Assembly (NCBI GenBank): GCA_964558415.1
Contig: CAZLDI010000021.1
Span: forward strand, 1-41,593
Reading direction: 5' to 3'
DNA from: CAZLDI01 sp964558415
Lineage (GTDB): Bacteria > Chloroflexota > Dehalococcoidia > SM23-28-2 > RBG-16-64-32
DNA length: 41,593 nt
In this document: positions 25,783 to 34,359 of the stretch, in pieces
Position numbering within the stretch: position 1 is the first letter of the stretch
Layout of the letters: the number at the start of each line of letters is the position of its first letter
Notes under the pieces: model-generated
What the model saw: the letters and a program-made list of their open reading frames with translations, nothing else
Database searches by the model: none
What the model was told of the DNA's origin: nothing
Translations under genes and position numbers: made by a program

Positions 25783-26901
25783 CTAAGCCTTGAACACGCT
25801 CGTGGGGTCGATTCCGGCAAGCCTGCGCACGGGCACGTATCCGGACAGGAGCGCCATGATGATAGTGGACGCGGCGACGATAAGGATGTCCTGCCAGCGT
25901 ACGAAGACAACGAACTGCGGGACGAGGTCTGAAAGGAATGGGGCAACGGCAAGCGTAAAGCTGACGCCGAAGACGAACCCGAGAAATGCGGTCACGAAGC
26001 TTTGCTCAAAGACGAGCCGATAGAGGTATCCGTTGGTGAAGCCAACGGCCTTCAAGATGCCATACTCGCGCGCCTTCTCGACCGTGGCGGTGTAGATGGT
26101 GAGTCCGGAGACGGCAAGGCCGACGATGAAAGCGAGCACCAGGATCACCAGGAGTATCGGCAGGACGTTGCCGAGCGCGCGCTCGCGGGTGTTGGCGGCG
26201 AACTCCTCGCGGGACGTGACGGAGGCTGCCACATAAATACGGTCGAGGTTGTCGGCTACGCGTTGACTGTCCGCCGGATCCGTTAGTTTGACGGCCATGA
26301 AGGAAGTCAGACCGTTCTCATCCATATTCAGAGCAGCCTGAGCCTCATCAAAATTGGTGAAGACGACGTGGGTGGCGACGAAGTCTCCACCGGAGGAGAT
26401 GCCGACAACCTTCCACGACACGCCGGCAGCGTCGAGCATGTCCCCAATCCGCAGTCCGTATCGCGACTTCAGCGACTCGTCGACGATCATCTCTCCGGGT
26501 CCCGGATCGTCGGGGCCGTCCACGATTTCGACAGGCCCGCCGATGCCGTCGGCTGGGTTGTACCCGACAAGCGAGATGTCGATCTCGGAGTCTCCTTTAT
26601 AGGCAGTCATCGACCGGACTATCAATGGGCTCCATGATTGCACGCCATCAACGCCCTCGAGCTGGCGGCCGGTCTCTTCGATGGGAAGGACGGACGCGGC
26701 GCGGAGGAAATCGGTCGTACCATCAAGAGCTATCCAGACGTCTACGTTGACGTCGTCGATGAAGCCGCCGATCTTTTCATTCCAGCCACGGTAGAGGGAA
26801 AGCAGCAGAGTAATAAGGAGTACGGAGATGGCGACGCCACCGACGGAGATCAGCAGGCGAATGCGTTCCGAAAAGAGGTTCTTGCGGGCAATGAGGAGCA
26901 T
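25783..26901 (-). CDS. FtsX/MacB-like ABC transporter permease
   Basis: A 372-residue permease with the MacB/FtsX arrangement: an N-terminal membrane segment (RKNLFSERIRLLISVGGVAISVLLITLLL), an exterior domain (about 45-250), then three C-terminal membrane segments with the ATREYGILKAVGF-like coupling region (here VEKAREYGILKAVGFTNGYLYR) and final RRLAGIDPTSVFKA. Such permeases drive substrates or lipoproteins across or out of the membrane by mechanotransmission. It is the partner of the YHS-ATPase. Only 12 bases separate a candidate -10 (TAAACT) from the ATG and no ribosome site is visible, so the transcript may be leaderless. Confidence 0.88.
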   Translation of the reverse strand: MLLIARKNLFSERIRLLISVGGVAISVLLITLLLSLYRGWNEKIGGFIDDVNVDVWIALDGTTDFLRAASVLPIEETGRQLEGVDGVQSWSPLIVRSMTAYKGDSEIDISLVGYNPADGIGGPVEIVDGPDDPGPGEMIVDESLKSRYGLRIGDMLDAAGVSWKVVGISSGGDFVATHVVFTNFDEAQAALNMDENGLTSFMAVKLTDPADSQRVADNLDRIYVAASVTSREEFAANTRERALGNVLPILLVILVLAFIVGLAVSGLTIYTATVEKAREYGILKAVGFTNGYLYRLVFEQSFVTAFLGFVFGVSFTLAVAPFLSDLVPQFVVFVRWQDILIVAASTIIMALLSGYVPVRRLAGIDPTSVFKA

Positions 26902-27014
26902 GGATGAGGCTGTAGTTTAGCAGACATCGCGATATTCTGACACTTCCGGCGATGCGAGCTGCGTGCAGCGACCCGTTTCCGTCGAGATAATTGTGCAATC
27001 CAGCACAAATGCTA

Positions 27015-27061
27015 TTGACATGTGTGTCGCCACACTCCTAGTATTAGGCTAGCCTAATACT
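27015..27061 (+). promoter_or_regulatory. Promoter with overlapping DtxR-type operator, upstream of FTR1
   Basis: A perfect -35 TTGACA (27015-27020), 18-bp spacer and -10 TAGTAT (27039-27044). A perfect 22-bp palindrome at 27040-27061, core TTAGGCTAGCCTAA, covers the -10 and start region and closely follows the DtxR/IdeR iron-box pattern. A bound repressor would block RNA polymerase. The FTR1 start lies 26 bp downstream, and the divergent permease starts 139 bp away, so both arms might be controlled. Confidence 0.85.
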
Positions 27062-27086
27062 CTACGCTAGGACCGCCGGTTCAACG

Positions 27087-27947
27087 ATGCTGTTTTCGTT
27101 CTTTGTAACTGCCCGCGAAGGCCTGGAGATCGCGCTGATCGTGACGATACTGCTGGGCTACCTGCGAAATGTTAATCACAAAGGGCACTTCAAGGAAATC
27201 TGGTACGGAGTCGGGGCCGCCGCTGCTCTCTCGCTGCTCATCGCCACTGGACTTGAGCTGGCGTCGAGAGAACTTGATGGTAAAGTTCTAGAGGCGTTCG
27301 AGGGTTTCACCATGCTCTTCGCAGTATTGGTGTTGACCTGGATGCTCTTCTGGATGAAGCAGCATTCAGCAGGCATCTCGCGGGAGTTACGAACTCGAGT
27401 GGACACCGCCCTCTCCGGCGGATCAGTGGCGGCACTGACGCTGCTGGCGTTTTCGTCAGTGGGCCGGGAGGGACTGGAGACGACGCTGTTCCTTTTCGCG
27501 GGCTCGAATCGCGGCGACTCTACCGCGCTCTTTGTTCTAGGAGGCGTCCTGGGATTCATGGTAGCAACCGCCGCGGGGGTCGTCTTGTACTACGGCTCGG
27601 CGAGACTGCCGCTACGTCAGTTCTTCCTGGGCTCTGCGATGGTGCTTATGGTACTGGCCGCCGGCATGCTCTCGAACGCACTCACAGAGCTATGGGAGGC
27701 GACGATAATCGGCAACCTGGGTACCCGACCCTGGGACACGGACGCGACCATCTCAATGAGCTCGGAGTTTGGGAAGGTTCTGCACACTGTCTTTGGGTAC
27801 GACTCCGCGCCAGCCGTTTCGCAGATTGCACTGTACTGGTCGTATCTATTGACAGTTGTTGGTGCGTACTGGCTGTGGCCGGTAGCAAGACCGCGGCCGC
27901 CATGGTCCGAGCCAGTCTCCACGGCCGTCACTTTGACTGAAAGTTGA
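27087..27947 (+). CDS. efeU: FTR1-family high-affinity iron permease
   Basis: A 286-residue membrane protein with about seven membrane segments and the two REGLE motifs that coordinate iron in the FTR1/EfeU family (10-14 and 127-131). It imports iron, usually Fe3+ or oxidised Fe2+, with a partner lipoprotein. The start ATG 27087 gives the canonical N-terminus LFSFFVTAREGLE. Only a weak AGGA precedes it. It is the first gene behind a DtxR-type operator, and a cupredoxin lipoprotein gene follows 17 bp later, giving an EfeUO-like operon. Confidence 0.94.
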   Translation: MLFSFFVTAREGLEIALIVTILLGYLRNVNHKGHFKEIWYGVGAAAALSLLIATGLELASRELDGKVLEAFEGFTMLFAVLVLTWMLFWMKQHSAGISRELRTRVDTALSGGSVAALTLLAFSSVGREGLETTLFLFAGSNRGDSTALFVLGGVLGFMVATAAGVVLYYGSARLPLRQFFLGSAMVLMVLAAGMLSNALTELWEATIIGNLGTRPWDTDATISMSSEFGKVLHTVFGYDSAPAVSQIALYWSYLLTVVGAYWLWPVARPRPPWSEPVSTAVTLTES

Positions 27948-27964
27948 GTCGGAAAGGCAGATCC

Positions 27965-28324
27965 ATGAGAATCATTGGTGTAGGTGGCTGCTTGCTTGCT
28001 TTGGTCACACTGACTGCCGCATGCGGAAGCGACGGCGAGGGGTCACGAGAGGTGCAGATCACGCAGGCTGACGGAGGCTGTACCCCAACATCTGTGGAGG
28101 TCACCACGAGCGAGAAGATCACGTTCGTGGTGAAGAACGAAAGCGGCGAGGACTATGAGATCGAGGGCGAGGGAGACACGGACCTGGAAGAGGTCATCGT
28201 ACCGAAGGGCCGCACGCGCACCGTTGACTACACTGTGCCGGACGAGGCCGGTACGTACGAAGTGAAGTGTTACGTACCCGGCGGTGTCGAGACGTTCATC
28301 GAGATAGTCGCCGCGCCGGAATAG
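27965..28324 (+). CDS. EfeO-type cupredoxin lipoprotein
   Basis: A 119-residue protein with a signal peptide and lipobox LTAACGSD (Cys20). The body is a single cupredoxin-like domain with Cys39 (DGGCTPTSVEV) and Cys102 (YEVKCYVPGG), as in the N-terminal domain of EfeO, plus an acidic EDYEIEGEGDTDLEE stretch able to bind iron. It lacks the larger C-terminal domain of classic EfeO. It probably captures iron outside the cell for the FTR1 permease. The start is ATG 27965 with GGAAAGG upstream; the gene follows FTR1 directly. Confidence 0.85.
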   Translation: MRIIGVGGCLLALVTLTAACGSDGEGSREVQITQADGGCTPTSVEVTTSEKITFVVKNESGEDYEIEGEGDTDLEEVIVPKGRTRTVDYTVPDEAGTYEVKCYVPGGVETFIEIVAAPE

Positions 28325-28393
28325 TCGCGCCCTCTCGGGCCGTGGCCGGAGAACATTGCTCGTGACACCATCGCCTCTATAAGCGCAAGGCGA

Positions 28394-28406
28394 TATTAGG
28401 TACACT
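28394..28406 (+). promoter_or_regulatory. Candidate -10 and operator half-site before the DtxR gene
   Basis: TATTAGG (28394-28400) matches a half of the 27040-27061 palindrome and is followed by a -10-like TACACT (28401-28406), which ends 7 nt before the ATG at 28414. It could drive a leaderless, self-regulated transcript of the DtxR gene. The evidence is weak because only one half-site is seen and there is no clear -35. Confidence 0.35.
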
Positions 28407-28413
28407 GGCGAGG

Positions 28414-29097
28414 ATGGCTACAGAAGCCGCGACACAACCGCCTTCGCCCAAGGTAGAGGACTACCTTCAGAGCATCTACAGCCTTGAGACAGAGGGCGAA
28501 AAGGTGATCTCCGCTCGGCTGGCGCGCTGGATGCGCGTTACCCCGCCGACGGCCTGGGCGACGGTGCAGCGGATGCAGCGTGACGGTCTGGTGGAGATCG
28601 ACGACCGAAAGACGATCCACTTGACGACGCACGGCAGGGCGCTGGCCGAGAAGGTGGCCCGACGGCACCGTCTATCGGAGCGGTTCTTGAACGACGTGCT
28701 CGGGCTGGGCTGGGCGGAGGCGCACGACGAAGCGCACCATTTTGAGCACGGCGTAACGCCCATGATTGAGGCGCGAATATTCGCGCTGCTGGGGAACCCG
28801 ACGACGTGCCCGCACGGCAGCCCAATCCCCGGAACGGGTGCGATCCTGAGCCCGGACCTTGTACCGCTCGACACGCTGGCGGTGGGCGACAAGGCCAGCG
28901 TGCAGTTCATTTCGGAAGAACTGGAGGAGGACCTGGAGCTGCTGCGTTATCTGGAGAGGCACAACGTCAAGCCAGGGCAAGCGATCACTGTGCAGGAGAA
29001 GGTCCCGTCCAACGGTGTTGTCGTGATCGCGACGGAGCTGGAGCCGGTATCGCTGGGGCTGGCGGTGGCGTCGCGGATACGCGTTCGGCGCGACTAA
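28414..29097 (+). CDS. DtxR-family metal-dependent repressor with FeoA-like domain
   Basis: A 227-residue regulator: winged helix (about 10-75), metal-binding dimer domain (76-140) and C-terminal SH3/FeoA-like domain (about 148-225). Metal positions by alignment to DtxR/MntR by eye: Asp16 at the MntR Asp8/DtxR Met10 site, His85, Glu89, His104, His108 at the DtxR Cys102/MntR Glu99 site, and Glu111 and His112. The His at that site is unusual. It probably binds the palindrome at 27040-27061 when metal is plentiful and shuts off the FTR1 genes. Whether it senses Fe or Mn cannot be told. Transcript may be leaderless. Confidence 0.92.
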   Translation: MATEAATQPPSPKVEDYLQSIYSLETEGEKVISARLARWMRVTPPTAWATVQRMQRDGLVEIDDRKTIHLTTHGRALAEKVARRHRLSERFLNDVLGLGWAEAHDEAHHFEHGVTPMIEARIFALLGNPTTCPHGSPIPGTGAILSPDLVPLDTLAVGDKASVQFISEELEEDLELLRYLERHNVKPGQAITVQEKVPSNGVVVIATELEPVSLGLAVASRIRVRRD

Positions 29098-29171
29098 ACG
29101 CGACTGGCAGACGTCTTTACCTAATTTTAACCACTACGTGTTTTCTTCATAATTCGTACGCTCCGAAGGAC

Positions 29172-29200
29172 TTGACACGCCTTACGGGCGTGGTGATAAT
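29172..29200 (+). promoter_or_regulatory. Strong promoter with inverted repeat in the spacer, upstream of VWA gene
   Basis: TTGACA (29172-29177), 17-bp spacer and GATAAT (29195-29200). Within it, CACGCC (29176-29181) and GGCGTG (29187-29192) form a perfect inverted repeat around a 5-bp centre, a candidate operator. The predicted start near 29207 leaves a leader of about 155 nt that I could not match to a known riboswitch. Confidence 0.7.
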
Positions 29201-29363
29201 GGCGACAAGTCAAATAGGGGGTGCGGCAGCAGTTGTCTTTCTCTACTCGCCGATATTATGAGCGTGGGAGTGGTTTAGCTCACGCAGGATCTGCATACGC
29301 AGTCCGATATCGATTGGCGGCGTTGAATGCAGTTGACTCGGCTTCGCCCGGGGAGACGCGGCG

Positions 29364-32300
29364 GTGACCACTTCCAGGGTCGCTCGACTCGTCCTCATGC
29401 TTTTCCTTGCCGTCATCGGCGGCGGTCTGGCGCTATCGACGGCATCGACCGGGAGAGCGTCCGCGACGGTAACCACTGACAAACCGGACTACGCACCCAG
29501 TGAGACGGTAGTCATCACCGGCGCGGGGTTTGGGCCCGGCGACGTACTGGACGTGGTCGTAACCCGCCCGGACGGTTCGATCGTCATCGGCGACGGGTCG
29601 TTCACTGAGGGCTGGGACACAGTTACAACGATCTGGGACGGCTCCTTCACATACAACTACATCTTGAACGGCGTGCTCGGCACGTACCACGTGGATGTTT
29701 ACGCATCCCCCTGGAACGGACCCGACTCCTTCGACCTCCCGCTGGCGGCGACGACGTTCACGGACTTCACGGCCGTGTCGGTCTCGATCAACGCCGCGGC
29801 CTACTCGACCAACAACCTGACCGTCACGCTGACTGTCTCGTGGTCAGGTTCAGGCGGCGATCCGACGCAGGCGCGTTTCGCGAACGACCTTAGTCCTGAG
29901 GGTAACTGTTCCAACCTGGGCGGCGGCGTGTTCGGCCCGTGGACGACGCTGACGGAGATCGGCACCACCAACACCGCGACTTTCACTCACGTGATGGTGG
30001 CGGACAATGCAACCACTGCCAACACAGCGTTGCGACGGGTGTGCTCAGAGGTTGCGCAGGGGCCACTCAACTCACCGACAAACACCCTGAGCGCTAACGA
30101 CACCATCTTCCACCGCCTGAATAACCCACCGCTGGCCCAGGTTTGCGGCGTGGACATGGTGTTGGTGATCGATAGCTCCGGTAGTATCGACGCCACTGAA
30201 CTGGCCGCCATGAAGACAGCACTGAAAGCGTTCATCGACGCATACCTGCCCGGGACAGACACGGAGGTCGCGGTAGTCGAATTCGACACGGCCGCGACGG
30301 TCACGCAGGCTTTCACCAGTAATGCCGCTACAGCGAAGACAGCGGTAGACGCGGCCATCAGCGGCGGCAACACTAACTGGGACGACGCCATACGCGACGC
30401 ACGGTTGCTGTTCCCTAACCGCGCCGCGAAGCCTGACTTCCTGGTATTCGCATCCGACGGCAACCCGAACGTCCGCGGCGGTCACACAACCCTCGGGCAC
30501 AGCGCGGCGACTGCCAACGTGAGCGCCACAGACGCGATGGCCTGGGCGGGAGCGGAAGCAAACGCGGCGAAGGCCGCCGGAGCACGTATCCTGGGGCTGG
30601 GCATAGGAACGGACCTGACCCTTAATAACATGATTGCCATTTCGGGTACTGATACACACCCGCCCAACCCGATCACCGCCAGCACCGACGTGATCTCGTC
30701 CGATTTCTCGACGCTCGCGGCCGACCTGGGCATGCTTGCCAAGATACAGTGCGGCGGGAAGATCAACGTACACAAGATCATTGACGCCGACGGCAATCTC
30801 GGAACGGCAGGCGACCAAACCAATGGCGCGGGATGGACATTTGGCTGCGTTGCCACCAGCGGAGCGCCGGACGCGTGCGACGTGTCCTCGCAGGTTACGC
30901 TGGCCAGTGGGTTCATCCCGAATCCATTCGCCATCACGCTGGGAGGGGATCTCACGGCAAACGTTAACATCACGGAATCGGCGATGGCCGGATTCAGTTT
31001 TGTCTCCGCAAACTGCACGAAGCCTGGCCCAACAGGCACGCCGGGCGTTATGACAGTCACCGGCATCGTAGTAACTCCTCTGGACATCGTCACCTGCACG
31101 TTCTACAACACTCCCGCCGGCACGGACGTGAAGATTACCTCGCAGATCGTGACGTCGCCGCCGGGTGCGACGGCGGGCCAGCCGTTCAACATCCGCGTGG
31201 ACAAGGTCCTGCACAACAACGGCCAGGCCTCGCCGGTCACGGTGTCCATCACGCCCGTGATCTCCGGGCCGCCGGACTGCACGATCGTCCCGGTTGGGGG
31301 CAATCCGACATCCGCCGTACTCACGCTATCGGTGCCTGTGCCTGTAACTGAGAACTTCACGGTGACCTGCACCAATGCGTCATCGCACATATTCACTATC
31401 AACAACTGCATCGCCATCACGACAGCGGGGGTCACGGATTCTAACCCCTCCAATAACTGCGCGGCTCAAGTCCAGCCGGTCGTGGTGATAGGCGCCTCAT
31501 CGGACGTCAAGGTGACGGGCAGCGTGCTAAGCGCACCGGCGACCGCAAGCATCGGAGTTCCGTTCCCGGTTTCCGCCACCGTCACGCTGCACAACAACGG
31601 GCCGTTCGGCCCGGTAAACGTGGACACTATCCTCACGCTGAACCTGCCGGGCGACTGCACCACGACATCTGCAAACCCGCAGACTGTGCAGAACACCAGC
31701 CTTCTGGTTTCGGTGCCCGTCAATATCGGCGGCTCCTGGAGCGTGACGTGCACGGACCCGTCCGCCCACTCGTTTGGTGGCACAGCCACGGCAACCATCG
31801 ACCTGTTGCACGTCTCCGACCCGCTGCCGAGCAATGGCAACCCCAACTTCCCGCTAGCGGTCACCAACGTTTTCGCATCGTCTGATGTGAAATTGGCAGT
31901 GGCAGGCGTGGTGCTCAGCATTCAGGCATCCGCAAACGTAGGCGCGGGGTTCCCGGTGAATGCAACAGCCAACCTGCACAACAACGGCCCGTACGGCCCG
32001 ACGAACGTCGACGCGACCGTAACTCTCAGCCTGCCCTCGGACTGCAGCACGGTCTCTCCGAATCCGGCCGTCATTCAGAACGTCCCACTAGCGGTGTCAG
32101 TGGTCGCAGGGCCGGTAGTAGGCTGGACCGTCGTATGCACGAGCCCCTCGTCGCACAACTTCACGGCCAGCGCGTCGGTCGTGATCGACCAGGGGCACGT
32201 GAACGATCCGATCAGTGGAAACAACTCCGGGATTAGCGCGCCGAGGAACATCAACATCCTGGCGACTTCGGACGTCAAGATCACGACCTCCAGCCTGACC

Positions 32301-34247
32301 ACGCCGGTGACGTTCGCCGCCGGCTCGCCATTCCCGGTGACCGCGAACGTGACGCTGCATAACAACGGACCGGATGGCCCGGTCAACGTCGACGTCGACT
32401 TCGATCTCTTGCTGCCGCCGGACTGCACGACACCGTCGACAGACCCGCAGACGCAGGAAAACGTGGCGCTCCCGGTCTCTGTACCGACGCCGCTACCAGC
32501 CGCCTCATGGACTGTCACCTGCACTAACCCGTCCAGCCATGATTTCCGGGTTCAGATCACCGCAAGGATCGACCAGGTGCACGTGTCGGATTCGAACCTG
32601 AGCAACAACAGCGCTACGCCGCAGTCGGCCACAGCGATCACCGTGGATGCGGACGTAAAGGTGACGGCGGTAACCGTCACGAGCCCGCCCGGTGTGAACG
32701 TCAACACGACTTTCGGGGTATCGGCCACGGCGACGCTCCACAATAACGGGCCTGACCCGACGATGGCTAACACTACGTTGACGCTGAGCATGGCTGGCGA
32801 CTGTTCCCTTGTTTCGTCTGCGAACCCCCAGGTGATAGTCGGCACGCCACTGCCGGTATCGTCGCCCGTGATAACGAGCGCAGCATCCTGGAACGTCACG
32901 TGCTCCAGCCCGTCCAACCATGACTTCTCGGTGTCGGCTTCCGCGAGCGTAAACCAACTCCACGTGACGGACCCGGTTCCGGGGAACAATTCGAACTCCG
33001 GCGCCTCCGTTACGAACATCCTCGCATCGGCGGACGTCAAGGTGACGGGAGCGTCCGTTACAGCGCCGCTGACGGCGACGGCGGGCACGCCGTTCCCGGT
33101 GAGCGCCTCAGCCACCCTGCACAACAATGGCACGCAGACACCAGTTAACGTGGACACAAGCTTCCTCTTGACCCTTCCCTCTGACTGCACCACACCTTCC
33201 GCCAACCCCCGGGTTGTGCAGAACACTCCTTTGCTGATCTCGGTAGCGACGGCAGTAGGACCGGCGTCGTGGACAGTGAACTGCACCAGTGGCTCGTCTC
33301 ACATGTTCCCGGTCACGGCGTCTGCCGCGGTCGACCAGGTGCACGTCAGCGACCCGGACATTAACAACAACAGCGCGATGGACAGCGAGACGACCGCTGT
33401 GTCGGCCGTGTCTGACATCAAGGTGACGACTGTGGCTGTCGGCAGTCCCGCATCGTTCGGCGCCTATGCGGCGTTCAACGTGACGGCGAACGTGAGCCTG
33501 CACAACAACGGCCCCAGTGGACCGACAAACGTGGACACGACCATCACCCTGACGATGCCCGGCGACTGCAGCACGGGATCAACCAACCCGGTGCTGGTGC
33601 CCAATACCCCTCTGCCTGTGTCCGCTCTGACTGCTCTGCCACAAGCGACGTGGTCCGTGACGTGCACAAGTCCATCGAGTCACACGTTCTCGGTCGGCGC
33701 CGGCGCAGTAGTCGACCAACTGCACGTAACGGATCCAAACGGAGCATCTGGATCGGGCAGCTCGAACACGACCATCATTCCGGCCAAGATCAGGGTCTGT
33801 AAGGATGTCATCCCGAATGACTCCTCGGTCTGGGACTTCCAGGCCGCGGGACCCAGTCCGGGTACCGTGGACGACCTGGGCGACGGGCAGTGTGCAGACT
33901 TCGGCGCGAACATGATCCCCGGCACATACGCAGTCTCCGAGACGTTCCAGGTCGGGTATTACGCGTCGATAGACTGTGGAAGGCAGGGCGATCCCGTCAC
34001 CGGTGTATCGACTAGCGTGGTCCTGCCTGCGGGGACGACGGTGACATGCACGTTCATCAACGCGTTCTCTCCCGGGCCGAACCCAGTGGGCGGATTCGCC
34101 GGTCTGCTGAACCAAGACTCCGGTATCCGCAACGAAGGCGCCGCTGAGAGTAGCATGGGTGTGATGTCGCTGCTCACCTTTATCGGGTCGAGCATGGCGC
34201 TGACAATCGCGTCCGCCTGGGCGGTGCGCCGGCGCTGGTTGCGCTAG
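29364..34247 (+). CDS. Giant surface protein: VWA domain and seven DUF11/CARDB-like repeats
   Basis: A 1627-residue exported protein. Signal peptide (1-34); an N-terminal Ig-like domain (TDKPDYAPSETVVITGAGF); a von Willebrand A domain starting about 264 with the MIDAS motif DSSGS (270-274). A Cys-containing prealbumin-like segment follows, and then seven ~127-residue repeats (about 586-1473) each with HNNGP and a Cys pair. Then an SpaA/prealbumin-like domain and a C-terminal PVGGFAGLL stretch, membrane segment and RRRW tail. The likely role is adhesion to cells or surfaces. The start is GTG 29364 with GGGGAGA 8 nt upstream. The C-terminal PVGG-membrane-Arg pattern looks like a sorting tail; this is inference. 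Confidence 0.88.
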   Translation: MTTSRVARLVLMLFLAVIGGGLALSTASTGRASATVTTDKPDYAPSETVVITGAGFGPGDVLDVVVTRPDGSIVIGDGSFTEGWDTVTTIWDGSFTYNYILNGVLGTYHVDVYASPWNGPDSFDLPLAATTFTDFTAVSVSINAAAYSTNNLTVTLTVSWSGSGGDPTQARFANDLSPEGNCSNLGGGVFGPWTTLTEIGTTNTATFTHVMVADNATTANTALRRVCSEVAQGPLNSPTNTLSANDTIFHRLNNPPLAQVCGVDMVLVIDSSGSIDATELAAMKTALKAFIDAYLPGTDTEVAVVEFDTAATVTQAFTSNAATAKTAVDAAISGGNTNWDDAIRDARLLFPNRAAKPDFLVFASDGNPNVRGGHTTLGHSAATANVSATDAMAWAGAEANAAKAAGARILGLGIGTDLTLNNMIAISGTDTHPPNPITASTDVISSDFSTLAADLGMLAKIQCGGKINVHKIIDADGNLGTAGDQTNGAGWTFGCVATSGAPDACDVSSQVTLASGFIPNPFAITLGGDLTANVNITESAMAGFSFVSANCTKPGPTGTPGVMTVTGIVVTPLDIVTCTFYNTPAGTDVKITSQIVTSPPGATAGQPFNIRVDKVLHNNGQASPVTVSITPVISGPPDCTIVPVGGNPTSAVLTLSVPVPVTENFTVTCTNASSHIFTINNCIAITTAGVTDSNPSNNCAAQVQPVVVIGASSDVKVTGSVLSAPATASIGVPFPVSATVTLHNNGPFGPVNVDTILTLNLPGDCTTTSANPQTVQNTSLLVSVPVNIGGSWSVTCTDPSAHSFGGTATATIDLLHVSDPLPSNGNPNFPLAVTNVFASSDVKLAVAGVVLSIQASANVGAGFPVNATANLHNNGPYGPTNVDATVTLSLPSDCSTVSPNPAVIQNVPLAVSVVAGPVVGWTVVCTSPSSHNFTASASVVIDQGHVNDPISGNNSGISAPRNINILATSDVKITTSSLTTPVTFAAGSPFPVTANVTLHNNGPDGPVNVDVDFDLLLPPDCTTPSTDPQTQENVALPVSVPTPLPAASWTVTCTNPSSHDFRVQITARIDQVHVSDSNLSNNSATPQSATAITVDADVKVTAVTVTSPPGVNVNTTFGVSATATLHNNGPDPTMANTTLTLSMAGDCSLVSSANPQVIVGTPLPVSSPVITSAASWNVTCSSPSNHDFSVSASASVNQLHVTDPVPGNNSNSGASVTNILASADVKVTGASVTAPLTATAGTPFPVSASATLHNNGTQTPVNVDTSFLLTLPSDCTTPSANPRVVQNTPLLISVATAVGPASWTVNCTSGSSHMFPVTASAAVDQVHVSDPDINNNSAMDSETTAVSAVSDIKVTTVAVGSPASFGAYAAFNVTANVSLHNNGPSGPTNVDTTITLTMPGDCSTGSTNPVLVPNTPLPVSALTALPQATWSVTCTSPSSHTFSVGAGAVVDQLHVTDPNGASGSGSSNTTIIPAKIRVCKDVIPNDSSVWDFQAAGPSPGTVDDLGDGQCADFGANMIPGTYAVSETFQVGYYASIDCGRQGDPVTGVSTSVVLPAGTTVTCTFINAFSPGPNPVGGFAGLLNQDSGIRNEGAAESSMGVMSLLTFIGSSMALTIASAWAVRRRWLR
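31119..33784 (+). repeat. Seven tandem ~381-bp coding repeats
   Basis: Units begin near 31119, 31499, 31879, 32266, 32648, 33031 and 33410, each opening with a DVK(V/I/L) codon group. Protein identity between units is moderate and DNA identity lower, so these are old duplications rather than a recent expansion. Each encodes one DUF11/CARDB-like beta domain with a conserved Cys pair. Confidence 0.85.
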
Positions 34248-34282
34248 CGCCCGAACGCTCAGCTCCGACTTCGAAGCTTGAA

Positions 34283-34314
34283 GCGGGGACAAGGCCTGGG
34301 AGCCTTGTCCCCGC
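34283..34314 (+). terminator. Perfect 13-bp GC-rich hairpin after the VWA gene
   Basis: GCGGGGACAAGGC pairs with GCCTTGTCCCCGC around a 6-nt loop, 36 bp past the stop. Only a weak T-content follows, so it is a likely but not textbook intrinsic terminator. A possible extended -10 (TGTTAGACT, 34323-34331) lies just beyond it. Confidence 0.6.
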
Positions 34315-34359
34315 GTACTGTCTGTTAGACTGAGCATCGAGCGAGAGGAGACAGGAACC

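Noticed and set aside
29207..29363. A riboswitch (c-di-GMP type) in the leader of the VWA gene
   Set aside because: The leader lacks the conserved GEMM core; a covariance search would be needed to say more.
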